Below, piece after piece: positions 14,329-21,611 of a stretch of 22,969 nucleotides of DNA. The position numbers were made by a program, and so were the translations under genes. The notes below the pieces were generated by a model. The model was not told where the DNA came from. It made no database searches and saw only the letters and a list, made by a program, of their open reading frames with translations. The stretch is from the NCBI GenBank assembly GCA_016213345.1, contig JACRAO010000172.1, forward strand, positions 1 through 22,969. Direction: 5' to 3'. Within the stretch, counting starts at the first letter, position 1, and every line of letters starts with the position of its first letter. The DNA is from Bdellovibrio sp. Its GTDB lineage: Bacteria > Bdellovibrionota > UBA1018.

Positions 14329-16008
14329 ATGGCACAAAAATTTATTTACTCTATGAAGGGTGTTAGTAAAAATTTTCCACCCAATAAAACCGTCCTTAAA
14401 GACATTTACCTATCCTTCTTTTACGGTGCCAAAATTGGAGTTTTAGGCTTAAACGGCGCCGGAAAATCTACTCTCCTAAAAATTATGGCTGGTTTAGAAA
14501 AAAACGTTAGCGGCGAAGCTTGTTTAAGCTCTGGCTGTAGTGTCGGGTATCTCCAACAAGAGCCCACCTTAGATGAGACAAAAACAGTAAAAGAAAATGT
14601 ACAAGACGGCATGGGCGAAGTTGTAAAGTTTTTACAGAGATTTAACGAAATTAATAATAAATTTTCTGATACCTCCATTGATTCAGACGAAATGGAAAAG
14701 CTCTTGGCGGAGCAAGCAGAAGTGCAAGAAAAAATCGAACACGCAAACGGATGGGAGCTTGATCGCACCCTAGAAGTTGCAATGGACGCCTTAAGACTCC
14801 CTCCGCCGGATTCATCAATCAAAACACTCTCCGGAGGAGAAAGGCGTAGAGTTGCCTTATGTCGACTTCTGTTACAAAAACCAGATCTGCTTTTACTTGA
14901 TGAACCCACAAATCATTTGGATGCAGAATCTGTTGCCTGGTTAGAAAAATTTTTAAAAAACTATACCGGTACAGTAGTAGCGGTAACACATGATAGATAC
15001 TTTTTAGATAATATCGCAGGTTGGATTTTAGAACTCGATCGTGGTCATGGTATTCCGTGGGAAGGCAACTACTCTTCATGGTTGGATCAAAAACAAAAAC
15101 GTCTAGCACAAGAGGAAAAACAAGAAACCAGACATCAAAAAACTTTAGAGCGGGAACTTGAGTGGATTCAGATGAGTCCGCGTGCCAGACAAGCTAAAAA
15201 CAAAGCAAGAATTGGAGCTTATGAAAAACTCTTTAGCGAAGATCGACCTGATAAAATAGAGGAAATTGAAATTTATATTCCAGCCGGCCCCCGTCTGGGC
15301 GGACTTGTAATCGAAGCAAATAAAATTGCAAAATCATATAATAATAAGGTCTTATTCGAAGATTTTTCTTTCAATATCCCCCCGGCCAGTATAGTCGGAA
15401 TAATTGGTGGAAACGGAGTAGGCAAAACCACACTGTTTCGCATTATCACAGGACAAGAAACCGCCGATCGAGGAACTCTGAGAATTGGGGACACAGTAAG
15501 TCTTGCATACGTGGATCAGGCACGTGATGTTTTAGATCCCAATAAGACATTGTGGGAAGAAATTTCAGACGGAAAAAATGAGACTATTTTATTAGGAAAG
15601 CGTGAGATCTCATCTAGAGCTTATTGTGCCAGATTTAATTTTACTGGAGCTGATCAACAAAAGAAGGTTGGTTCTCTATCTGGTGGTGAGAGAAACAGGG
15701 TGCATCTTGCAAAAATTTTAAAAGCAGGAGCAAATGTTTTGCTTTTAGACGAGCCCACAAATGATTTGGATGTAAACACATTAAGGGCACTCGAAGAGGC
15801 TTTGTTAAATTTTGCCGGTTGTGCACTTGTGATAAGCCATGATCGATGGTTTTTAGACCGCATTTGCACACACATCATGGCTTTTGAGGACGAAGGGCAA
15901 GTCGTAATGGTTGAGGGTGGTTTTCAGAATTACGAAGAAGACAAAAAGAAACGCCTTGGTCCAAACTCACTTAATCCTCACAGAGTAAAATTCAAAAAAT
16001 TAATATAA
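14329..16008 (+). CDS. ettA: Energy-dependent translational throttle protein EttA (ABC-F)
   Basis: A 559-residue ABC-F ATPase with two nucleotide-binding domains and no membrane segments. The N-terminus (MAQKFIYSMKGVSKNFPP, then LSFFYGAKIGVLGLNGAGKS) matches EttA closely. Domain 1 has GLNGAGKST, LSGGERRRVALCRLL and LLLDEPTNHLD; domain 2 has GGNGVGKTT, LSGGERNRVHLAKIL and LLLDEPTNDLD. The linker after domain 1 (ELEWIQMSPRARQAKNKARI) is the P-site tRNA-interaction motif of ABC-F proteins. EttA binds the ribosomal E site and gates entry into elongation according to ATP/ADP ratio. The MAQ start is conserved in the family, yet no ribosome site precedes it. It appears to be transcribed alone. Confidence 0.95.
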   Translation: MAQKFIYSMKGVSKNFPPNKTVLKDIYLSFFYGAKIGVLGLNGAGKSTLLKIMAGLEKNVSGEACLSSGCSVGYLQQEPTLDETKTVKENVQDGMGEVVKFLQRFNEINNKFSDTSIDSDEMEKLLAEQAEVQEKIEHANGWELDRTLEVAMDALRLPPPDSSIKTLSGGERRRVALCRLLLQKPDLLLLDEPTNHLDAESVAWLEKFLKNYTGTVVAVTHDRYFLDNIAGWILELDRGHGIPWEGNYSSWLDQKQKRLAQEEKQETRHQKTLERELEWIQMSPRARQAKNKARIGAYEKLFSEDRPDKIEEIEIYIPAGPRLGGLVIEANKIAKSYNNKVLFEDFSFNIPPASIVGIIGGNGVGKTTLFRIITGQETADRGTLRIGDTVSLAYVDQARDVLDPNKTLWEEISDGKNETILLGKREISSRAYCARFNFTGADQQKKVGSLSGGERNRVHLAKILKAGANVLLLDEPTNDLDVNTLRALEEALLNFAGCALVISHDRWFLDRICTHIMAFEDEGQVVMVEGGFQNYEEDKKKRLGPNSLNPHRVKFKKLI

Positions 16009-16046
16009 AACTGGACCTGAGTAAAATCACCGAAGTGGGCAAAAAT

Positions 16047-16154
16047 TACCAAAAAATGATATTTATGGACATTTAAACACCATAAATTAATAAAACTTGT
16101 ATTTCAGTACCAAAAAATGATATGTTTAAGCTAGAAAGTATCAAAAAACGATAT
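16047..16154 (+). promoter_or_regulatory. Four phased copies of a 16-bp motif upstream of the Fic gene
   Basis: TACCAAAAAATGATAT occurs exactly at 16047-16062 and 16108-16123. TATCAAAAAACGATAT at 16139-16154 differs at two positions, and a degenerate copy beginning CACCATAAATTAATA starts at 16078 (11 of 15 positions). Starts are spaced 31, 30 and 31 bp, about three helical turns, so all lie on one DNA face. The last copy includes the first two bases of the Fic start codon. A promoter-like TTGTAT (16097-16102) and TATGTT (16121-16126) overlap copies. This looks like an operator array for autorepression. Confidence 0.7.
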
Positions 16155-17607
16155 GAAACAGTTACCACTTCCACCCCTATTATTTCCAGCTAAGACAAGC
16201 GCTGACCGCGCCTGGATGACTCAGCTTAAAAAAAAAGGATTAATCTACTCAATTGGACCCCGCCTATATGCGTCTGTAGAGCGCTCTCAAATTTCAAACA
16301 TTGCACGAAGTCAATGGTCAAATATCATTTCCAATCTCTTTCAAAAAGCGCTCTTAAGTCATCGCAGCGCGCTCGAATATAGACCCAGCCCAAAGGGAGA
16401 GATCATTTTAACCAGCAATACAAACCGAAAAATCGTATACCCTGGACTCACCTTAAAGTTTATTCGCGGACCCACTGCACTCGAAGATGATTTGCAATTT
16501 TTAAATCTAAAGGCTTCTTCGCTGCCACGAGCTTTATTGGAAAATCTCTCTCGTTCTCAAGCTCGTGGCACTTCAAAAGTTTTACCTTTAGAAGAAATCG
16601 AAAAACGTCTTGAACAAATTCTCCATCTCAAGGGCGAAAAAACGCTAAACACACTCAGAGACCGAGCATCTGAAATTTCGAAAAAATTTGAATGGAAAAG
16701 GGAGTTCAAAAAATTAAACGAAATCATCGGGGCACTCCTGGGCACAAAACGTTCAAAAAAAATAAAATCTACGCAATCCATTGCTCGCGCCACTGGATAT
16801 CCCTACGACACTCAGTGCTTTGAGAGACTCGAGATCCTTTTTGGCGAACTTCGTCACTATCCACTCCCTGAAATTAAAGATCAATTTACTGGTAAAAACC
16901 ACTTTGTCAACAAGGCATTTTTTGAGGCCTATTTTTCTAATTATATCGAAGGCACGGTATTTGAAATTGAAGAAGCTGAAGATATTATTTTTAACAAAAA
17001 AATCCCACCAGAGCGACCAAAAGATGCACATGACATACTTGGAACTTTTAGTATTGTATCAGACCCCAATGAAATGAAAATCACTCCAAAGCATTTTGAG
17101 GATTTTGAAACTCTTCTCAAAAAAAGACATGTTATTTTAATAAAAGCACGAACAGAAACGCTGCCAGGTAAATTCAAATTAAAGCCCAATCGAGCGGGAA
17201 ATACTCACTTTGTACATCCTGATTATGTGGTTGGCACATTAAAAAAAGGATTTGATTTTTATCACAGCTTACCTCTGGGTTTAGCACGAGCCCAGTTTAT
17301 GCAATTTCTGATCACTGACATTCACCCTTTTACTGATGGAAATGGACGAATGGCGCGCATCATGATGAATGCAGAATTACATGCACAAGGTCTTTCAACA
17401 CTCATTATCCCCACCGTTTATCGCGAAGATTATCTGCTTGCACAGAGAGCCCTATCGCGCAGAAACAGAGCCACTCCAAGCATTGAAATGCTCATCAAAG
17501 CTCAAAAATTCTCACAACTAGATTTCTCTCACTACCCCAAAATATTAAAATACCTCAAGAAACACAACTGGTTTGAGGAACCCGAGGAGGCAAAACTGCT
17601 GATATAA
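16153..17607 (+). CDS. Fic-domain AMP transferase with AbiEi-like N-terminus
   Basis: The 484-residue protein has three parts. Residues ~14-145 resemble the AbiEi-type antitoxin/transcription factor fold: a winged-helix segment (AWMTQLKKKGLIYSIGPRLYAS), then LLSHRSALEYR, EIILTSNTNRK, GLTLKFIRG and SLPRALLENLSRS. A helical Fic_N-like region follows. The Fic domain has the complete motif HPFTDGNGR (H391-R399), which catalyses transfer of AMP (or another nucleotide) to a protein target. A class II inhibitory motif, S/TxxxE/G, is present N-terminal to it: S262-N-Y-I-E266-G267. The enzyme is thus probably auto-inhibited. Four phased repeats upstream, the last reaching the ATG, suggest the N-terminal domain represses its own promoter. 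No ribosome site is evident. No separate small antitoxin gene is seen. Confidence 0.85.
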   Translation: MKQLPLPPLLFPAKTSADRAWMTQLKKKGLIYSIGPRLYASVERSQISNIARSQWSNIISNLFQKALLSHRSALEYRPSPKGEIILTSNTNRKIVYPGLTLKFIRGPTALEDDLQFLNLKASSLPRALLENLSRSQARGTSKVLPLEEIEKRLEQILHLKGEKTLNTLRDRASEISKKFEWKREFKKLNEIIGALLGTKRSKKIKSTQSIARATGYPYDTQCFERLEILFGELRHYPLPEIKDQFTGKNHFVNKAFFEAYFSNYIEGTVFEIEEAEDIIFNKKIPPERPKDAHDILGTFSIVSDPNEMKITPKHFEDFETLLKKRHVILIKARTETLPGKFKLKPNRAGNTHFVHPDYVVGTLKKGFDFYHSLPLGLARAQFMQFLITDIHPFTDGNGRMARIMMNAELHAQGLSTLIIPTVYREDYLLAQRALSRRNRATPSIEMLIKAQKFSQLDFSHYPKILKYLKKHNWFEEPEEAKLLI

Positions 17608-17791
17608 AGGAAGCATTGGATCTCACTGGAACCATTCTCTCAACCGAATTGCCGGAGAACTAATTTGGTGATTATTATATTAGATTGTTTTAATCATGTT
17701 TGCGGTAACACAATTATGAGTCAACAAGATATGCGGGTTCTTTTTTATCGTACAGGTGATATAAAGTCAAAAAGAAGGAAATAGAAAATGA
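17608..17791. other. Intergenic stretch after the Fic gene
   Basis: About 185 bases with no gene I can support. The Fic frame stays open to a TAG at 17782-17784 after its own stop, but its translation resembles nothing I know. The bases directly before 17788 contain an SD-like AGAAGGAA followed by an ATG, opening only a 16-codon frame. This may be debris from the decayed gene that follows. Confidence 0.5.
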
Positions 17792-18028
17792 CGCAAACAA
17801 AAATTCAAAAACATCAAATTTCTAATATTAAGGGATAAAGTCCCATGGATCCTCATTGAGTGTAAGTCGAATCAAAAGGTACCGCATCCTAATCTTATTT
17901 TTTTTAGCGAACTCCTAGGAGTTCAACATCGATTTCAACTAGTGACAGACGAACACTTTGACCGTTACTACCCTGCACATAAAATTAGGGTAATGAGTTA
18001 TGAGAAATTTTTCTCGAACTGGGTTTAA
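17792..18028 (+). pseudogene. C-terminal remnant of a DUF4143-type ATPase
   Basis: The frame is open from just after a TGA at 17789-17791 to a TAA at 18026-18028 and lacks a usable start near its 5' end. It reads FKNIKFLILRDKVPWILIECKS, then HPNLIFFSELLGVQHRFQLV and ends MSYEKFFSNWV. This matches the end of AAA/DUF4143 ATPases, where ...EVDFLVLRDGKPWLLVECKxS is followed by a PxLxYFxExLGVxxxFQLV block. The AAA domain and most of the protein are missing. It is probably a decayed, truncated accessory gene. The identification is from memory of the family; no alignment was run. Confidence 0.6.
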
Positions 18029-18102
18029 AAAGGTGTTTATAAAAGTTTGAGTTCACTATCACATTAAGATATTACAGCGTTGTGGTTTTTTGAATACTCT
18101 AT

Positions 18103-18127
18103 GTTACCCATTTGGATAACTTTTTTT
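18103..18127 (+). terminator. Intrinsic terminator-like hairpin with T7
   Basis: GTTACCC-ATTT-GGATAAC (18103-18120) folds into a stem of GTTA/TAAC and CC/GG with one C/A mismatch, directly followed by seven T (18121-18127). It lies 75 bases after the DUF4143 remnant and would insulate the tsaB operon. Confidence 0.5.
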
Positions 18128-18128
18128 C

Positions 18129-18157
18129 TTGTTTTTGCGGTTTGATTTTGATAATAA
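18129..18157 (+). promoter_or_regulatory. Candidate promoter for the sORF-tsaB-psd-pssA-asd operon
   Basis: TTGTTT (18129-18134) and TAATAA (18152-18157) are separated by 17 bases, directly after the terminator-like hairpin. The predicted transcript would have a leader of about 78 bases to the tiny ORF at 18242. The region is AT-rich, so chance matches are likely. Confidence 0.35.
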
Positions 18158-18241
18158 TCTTTACAAGTTTATGAGCAAAAAAGACCTCAAATAGGCTAAA
18201 AAAATAGCTGGAAAATAATATCTAAAACTGGAGAAAAACGT

Positions 18242-18334
18242 ATGACAATTCAAATAATACAATGCTACCGAGCCAAAAAGAATCAGGTGCTGCGAGGAAA
18301 CACTTACCTGCAAGGCCACGGATGTCGAGTATGA
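18242..18334 (+). CDS. 30-aa leader-type ORF overlapping tsaB start
   Basis: The ORF begins MTIQIIQCYRA and ends GCRV; its TGA overlaps the tsaB ATG (ATGA). GGAG at 18230-18233 lies eight bases upstream, a proper ribosome-site spacing. It is the partner of the 27-aa ORF before ctpA: 29 of the first 32 nt are identical, and both end CGAGTATGA. tsaB itself has only a weak GGA before its ATG, so its translation may depend on this ORF. No known family is recognised. An alternative is a conserved DNA or RNA control element that happens to be open. Confidence 0.58.
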   Translation: MTIQIIQCYRAKKNQVLRGNTYLQGHGCRV

Positions 18335-19128
18335 AATTCATTGCCTGGGATACTTCGTCAAAAACTGCAGCTCTTGCTACTTTTGAAGCAGATACGAAAA
18401 CAAAAAACTTCTTACTCATTCAAGAGCAAAATTTGGATGTGACATTAACTACTCACTCTGAAAAATTACTTTTTGGCATTAACCAGATACTCAAAAACTC
18501 TAATTTAAACATACAAGATATTGATTGTTTTGGAGTTGGACTTGGACCGGGAAGTTTTACAGGCTTAAGAGTCGGCATTACTACGGCAAGAACTTTAGCC
18601 AATGCACTAAACAAACCACTTATAGGGATCTCAAGCCTTGCTGCACTAGCACGAGGTGCAATCATGGAGTTATCAACGATTAACCTTCCAGACTTACTCA
18701 TTGCCACTACTGATGCATGTAAAGGAGAGCTTTTTGCTCTTTATGGAAAGCCAAAAGATATTTTAAATTGTGTAATACCTAACCAAGAAACACACCATAA
18801 ACTTTGGCATAAAGATGTATGTGAAAAAGTCCTTTCGCCCCAAAAACTAATACATAAAATAGAAAAAAAGAAAAAACAAAACTGGCTAGCAATTGGAGAA
18901 GGCAGAAACCGTTATTTAGAGCATTGGGTAGTTTTGAGCGCCTCAGAAATGGCATTAGAAACCGCACAAAAAACGACTCTAAATCAAATCAGAGGGAAGT
19001 ATCTGGCTCAACTTGTTTGGGCAGCATATCAGGCTGGATTTATAAAAAAAGCACTCCAGGTTTTTCCACGTTATCTCAGGGCCTCAAGTGCTGAACTAAA
19101 GCTTAAACGTCTTAGTGACACAGCATAA
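18331..19128 (+). CDS. tsaB: tRNA threonylcarbamoyladenosine biosynthesis protein TsaB
   Basis: The start at 18331 (MKFIAWDTSS) matches the family N-terminus; an in-frame ATG at 18262 would add 23 residues overlapping the leader ORF. TsaB is the non-catalytic partner that holds TsaD and TsaE in the complex adding t6A to position 37 of ANN-decoding tRNAs. The conserved GLGPGSFTGLRVGI block is present and DTSS opens the ASKHA fold. At 265 residues it is somewhat longer than E. coli TsaB. It is the first full-length gene of a run with psd, pssA and asd and overlaps psd by 14 bases. Confidence 0.93.
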   Translation: MKFIAWDTSSKTAALATFEADTKTKNFLLIQEQNLDVTLTTHSEKLLFGINQILKNSNLNIQDIDCFGVGLGPGSFTGLRVGITTARTLANALNKPLIGISSLAALARGAIMELSTINLPDLLIATTDACKGELFALYGKPKDILNCVIPNQETHHKLWHKDVCEKVLSPQKLIHKIEKKKKQNWLAIGEGRNRYLEHWVVLSASEMALETAQKTTLNQIRGKYLAQLVWAAYQAGFIKKALQVFPRYLRASSAELKLKRLSDTA

Positions 19129-19849
19129 AATTAATGATAAAAAACAAACTGTGTCACATTTTATAAAATCATGTTTTCCATTTATAGCCGCAGAGGGATG
19201 GCCAATTATTGGCGTGTTTAGCCTAACAGCAGCAATATTTTATGCGAGTCACTGGCTTATATCAAGTCAAACTTCACCATTTTTGAAACAAATTGCAGCC
19301 ATTTGCACAGGCATTAGCGTTTGCTTGGTTTTATTTTCTGTCTGGTTTTTTCGGGATCCAGATAGAATACCAGAATCACAAAACATAAAATCCGTTATTA
19401 GCTCAGCAGATGGAACAGTTTTAAAAACCGAAACAGTCAATGACGCACGATATGGGGGTATGGCAGAAAAAGTTAGCATTTTTATGTCACCCTTTAATGT
19501 TCACGTAAATCGTGCGGCTGTATCAGGTGTAATTGAAAAAATAGAATACTTTCCCGGAAAATTTTTTTCAGCCAACCTGGACAAAGCATCCGAAGAAAAC
19601 GAAAGAAATCTTATTATTATAAAAACTCCTCAAGGACAAAAAGTTGGGCTTTTACAAATAGCAGGTTTTATTGCACGGCGCATTGTTTGTCGTGTAAAAA
19701 CTGGCTCACCACTAAGAGCTGGTGAACGCTATGGAATGATCCGGTTTGGTTCTAGGATGGAAATCTTTTTACCACCAGGCTCTAAAATTTTTGTAAAATC
19801 AAATAAAAAAGTTTATGCTGGAAAAACCGTAATCGGAGAACTGTTATAA
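19115..19849 (+). CDS. psd: Phosphatidylserine decarboxylase proenzyme
   Basis: The enzyme decarboxylates phosphatidylserine to phosphatidylethanolamine at the inner membrane. The 244-residue size and sequence (FFRDPDRIP, ISSADGTVL, FMSPFNVHVNR, GMIRFGSRMEIFLPPG) fit the shorter PSD-A type. Self-cleavage at G212-S213 in RFGSR would generate the pyruvoyl group on the small subunit. Two membrane segments lie near residues 27-47 and 57-78. The start is GTG (19115), inside the end of tsaB; no strong ribosome site is visible, consistent with coupling. The stop overlaps the pssA ATG by one base, so the two enzymes of this pathway are co-translated. Confidence 0.95.
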   Translation: MTQHKINDKKQTVSHFIKSCFPFIAAEGWPIIGVFSLTAAIFYASHWLISSQTSPFLKQIAAICTGISVCLVLFSVWFFRDPDRIPESQNIKSVISSADGTVLKTETVNDARYGGMAEKVSIFMSPFNVHVNRAAVSGVIEKIEYFPGKFFSANLDKASEENERNLIIIKTPQGQKVGLLQIAGFIARRIVCRVKTGSPLRAGERYGMIRFGSRMEIFLPPGSKIFVKSNKKVYAGKTVIGELL

Positions 19850-20574
19850 TGCGAAAAATTTATGTGGTTCCAAATTTTGTAACTACTGCAAACATGTTTT
19901 GCGGGTTTTATTCAATGATCGCGTCTATCCAGCTAAATTTTGTTCATGCTGCTTGGGCACTTGTTGCTGCTGCGGTTTTTGATATGCTAGATGGCCGAAT
20001 TGCACGGTTGGCTAAAGCTACAAGTCTTTTTGGTATTGAATATGACAGTCTTTCCGACCTACTCTCATTTGGTATTGCTCCTGCTATTTTGCTTTATAGA
20101 TGGGAACTTGAGCCCTATGGAAGACTAGGAATTTTAGCGGCGTTTTTATTTGTGGCTTGTGCTGCGTTGAGACTCGCGCGATTTAATATAAATACCAATA
20201 TGATACCAAAAAATTATTTTCAAGGCCTTCCAACTCCTGCTGCTGCCGGAATGATTGCATCTTATATATTATTTATTCATAGTGTTAGTTTACAAGACTA
20301 TAACCTTACAAATGAAACAATTGCTCTCGTATTTGCGGTTGGATTATCGAGCCTAATGGTTAGTACAATACGTTTTCCTTCGATGAAAGAACTCAATTGG
20401 CGTTCACGTGCGCATTTTGGTTATTTACTCATTGGAGTTTTAATAATGATCTTAATTGCTATTAAACCAGAAATAACTCTGTTTTTACTTATTTTTTCTT
20501 ACATTATGTTTAGCTTGATCTATAACGTAATTCTGCTTTTTAAAAGGGAAAAAAATATTACAGTAATACCGTAA
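19849..20574 (+). CDS. pssA: CDP-diacylglycerol-serine O-phosphatidyltransferase
   Basis: A membrane enzyme of the CDP-alcohol phosphotransferase family. The full signature DGx2ARx8Gx3Dx3D is present as DGRIAR, G, D and D (LDGRIARLAKATSLFGIEYDSLSD region). Several hydrophobic helices span the 241 residues. It makes phosphatidylserine from CDP-diacylglycerol and serine, the substrate for the adjacent Psd. Sequence openings such as VVPNFVTTANMFCGFYS are typical of the Bacillus-type integral-membrane PssA rather than the E. coli peripheral enzyme. The ATG shares one base with the psd stop (TAATG). Confidence 0.95.
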   Translation: MRKIYVVPNFVTTANMFCGFYSMIASIQLNFVHAAWALVAAAVFDMLDGRIARLAKATSLFGIEYDSLSDLLSFGIAPAILLYRWELEPYGRLGILAAFLFVACAALRLARFNINTNMIPKNYFQGLPTPAAAGMIASYILFIHSVSLQDYNLTNETIALVFAVGLSSLMVSTIRFPSMKELNWRSRAHFGYLLIGVLIMILIAIKPEITLFLLIFSYIMFSLIYNVILLFKREKNITVIP

Positions 20575-20576
20575 AC

Positions 20577-21611
20577 ATGAAACCAAATGGTGGATTAAAA
20601 ATAGCTATCGTAGGTGCAACAGGCGTAGTTGGTAAAGAGATGCTTGACGTTTTATGCTCTCGAAAATTTCCGATACGAGATCTAGTACTTTTTGCTTCAC
20701 TAAGATCTGAGGGGAAAAAAATAAATTTCGATAACAAGTTTTTTACTTGTCAAACCCTAAAACCAAGGTGTTTCGAAGGTGTAGACATTGCATTTTTTGA
20801 TGCTTCTGATGATGTTTCGAAAGAATGGGTGCCAAACGCGGCACAAGCAGGAGCTTGGGTGGTTGACAACTCGGAAGTTTATAGGCTTAATGTAGAAACA
20901 CCCTTGATTGTTCCTGAGGTCAATAGAGATGTTTTATTAAATTATATAAATAATAATAATCTAAAAATTATCTCAGGACCAAATTGCACAGTTGCTCCTT
21001 TAGTCGTGGCTTTAAAACCTATACTAGAAAATTTTGGACTAAAAAGAGTTGTGCTTTCGACTTATCAAAGCGTGAGCGGTGCTGGCTCTCTTGCTATGAA
21101 TGAATTGAAATCTCAAACACAAGCTTTTTTGAATAAAAATACATTCACTCCACAAGTTTTCCCACACCCAATTGCTTTTAATTGCTTACCACATATTGGA
21201 TCTTTCAAAGAAGATGGCTATACAAGCGAAGAACACAAGACAGTTAATGAAACAAGAAAAATATTAAATATTATGAACTTAAAAATGACAACTACATCAG
21301 TAAGAGTTCCAACTCTAAACTGTCATGCAGAAAGCGTAAACATTGAGTGTGAAAAACCATGGGAAATAAAAACACTATTAGAACTCCTCTCTAAACAGGA
21401 GGGCATATCTGTTTTAGACGACCCGAGTCATAATGTTTATCCACTAGGCATTAATGTAACAGGGAAAAATCCTGTTTTTGTTGGTAGAATCAGAAAAGAT
21501 ACATCTGCCGAAAACGCTTTGAATCTTTGGCTCGTCTCTGATAACTTAAGAAAGGGAGCCGCACTTAATGCAATTCAGATTGGAGAAATATTGGCTGAAA
21601 AAAATTTTTAG
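20577..21611 (+). CDS. asd: Aspartate-semialdehyde dehydrogenase
   Basis: The enzyme reduces aspartyl-phosphate to aspartate semialdehyde, feeding lysine, diaminopimelate (peptidoglycan), threonine and methionine synthesis. The NADP-binding motif GATGVVGKE opens the protein, the catalytic cysteine is C137 in GPNCTVAPL, and the family blocks STYQSVSGAG, EEHKT, RVPTLNCHAESV and HNVYPLGINVTGKNPVFVGRIRKD are all present. The 344-residue length is normal. It starts two bases after the pssA stop with no clear ribosome site and is likely coupled. The start of the next gene lies within its last 44 bases. Confidence 0.96.
   Translation: MKPNGGLKIAIVGATGVVGKEMLDVLCSRKFPIRDLVLFASLRSEGKKINFDNKFFTCQTLKPRCFEGVDIAFFDASDDVSKEWVPNAAQAGAWVVDNSEVYRLNVETPLIVPEVNRDVLLNYINNNNLKIISGPNCTVAPLVVALKPILENFGLKRVVLSTYQSVSGAGSLAMNELKSQTQAFLNKNTFTPQVFPHPIAFNCLPHIGSFKEDGYTSEEHKTVNETRKILNIMNLKMTTTSVRVPTLNCHAESVNIECEKPWEIKTLLELLSKQEGISVLDDPSHNVYPLGINVTGKNPVFVGRIRKDTSAENALNLWLVSDNLRKGAALNAIQIGEILAEKNF

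Noticed and set aside
14421..14909. 162-codon open frame on the minus strand inside ettA
   Set aside because: Antisense shadow of a conserved ABC-F coding region; Ser-rich nonsense translation with no start context.
16047..16154. Short CRISPR array
   Set aside because: Repeats are only 16 bp, the spacers only ~15 bp, one copy is degenerate and no cas genes are present; the operator reading fits better.
17608..17784. Continuation of the Fic frame after its stop for 58 codons
   Set aside because: Translation resembles no Fic C-terminus or other domain; chance open frame in AT-rich DNA.
17788..17838. 16-codon ORF with a good SD (AGAAGGAA) after the Fic gene
   Set aside because: Very short, overlaps the ATPase remnant in another frame, and has no recognised product or downstream coupling.
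17909..17924. Perfect 16-bp palindrome GAACTCCTAGGAGTTC with T8 just upstream
   Set aside because: The T-run precedes rather than follows the stem on the plus strand, and on the minus strand it would be an A-run, so it is no terminator. It lies within the DUF4143 remnant (ELLGV) and may be chance.
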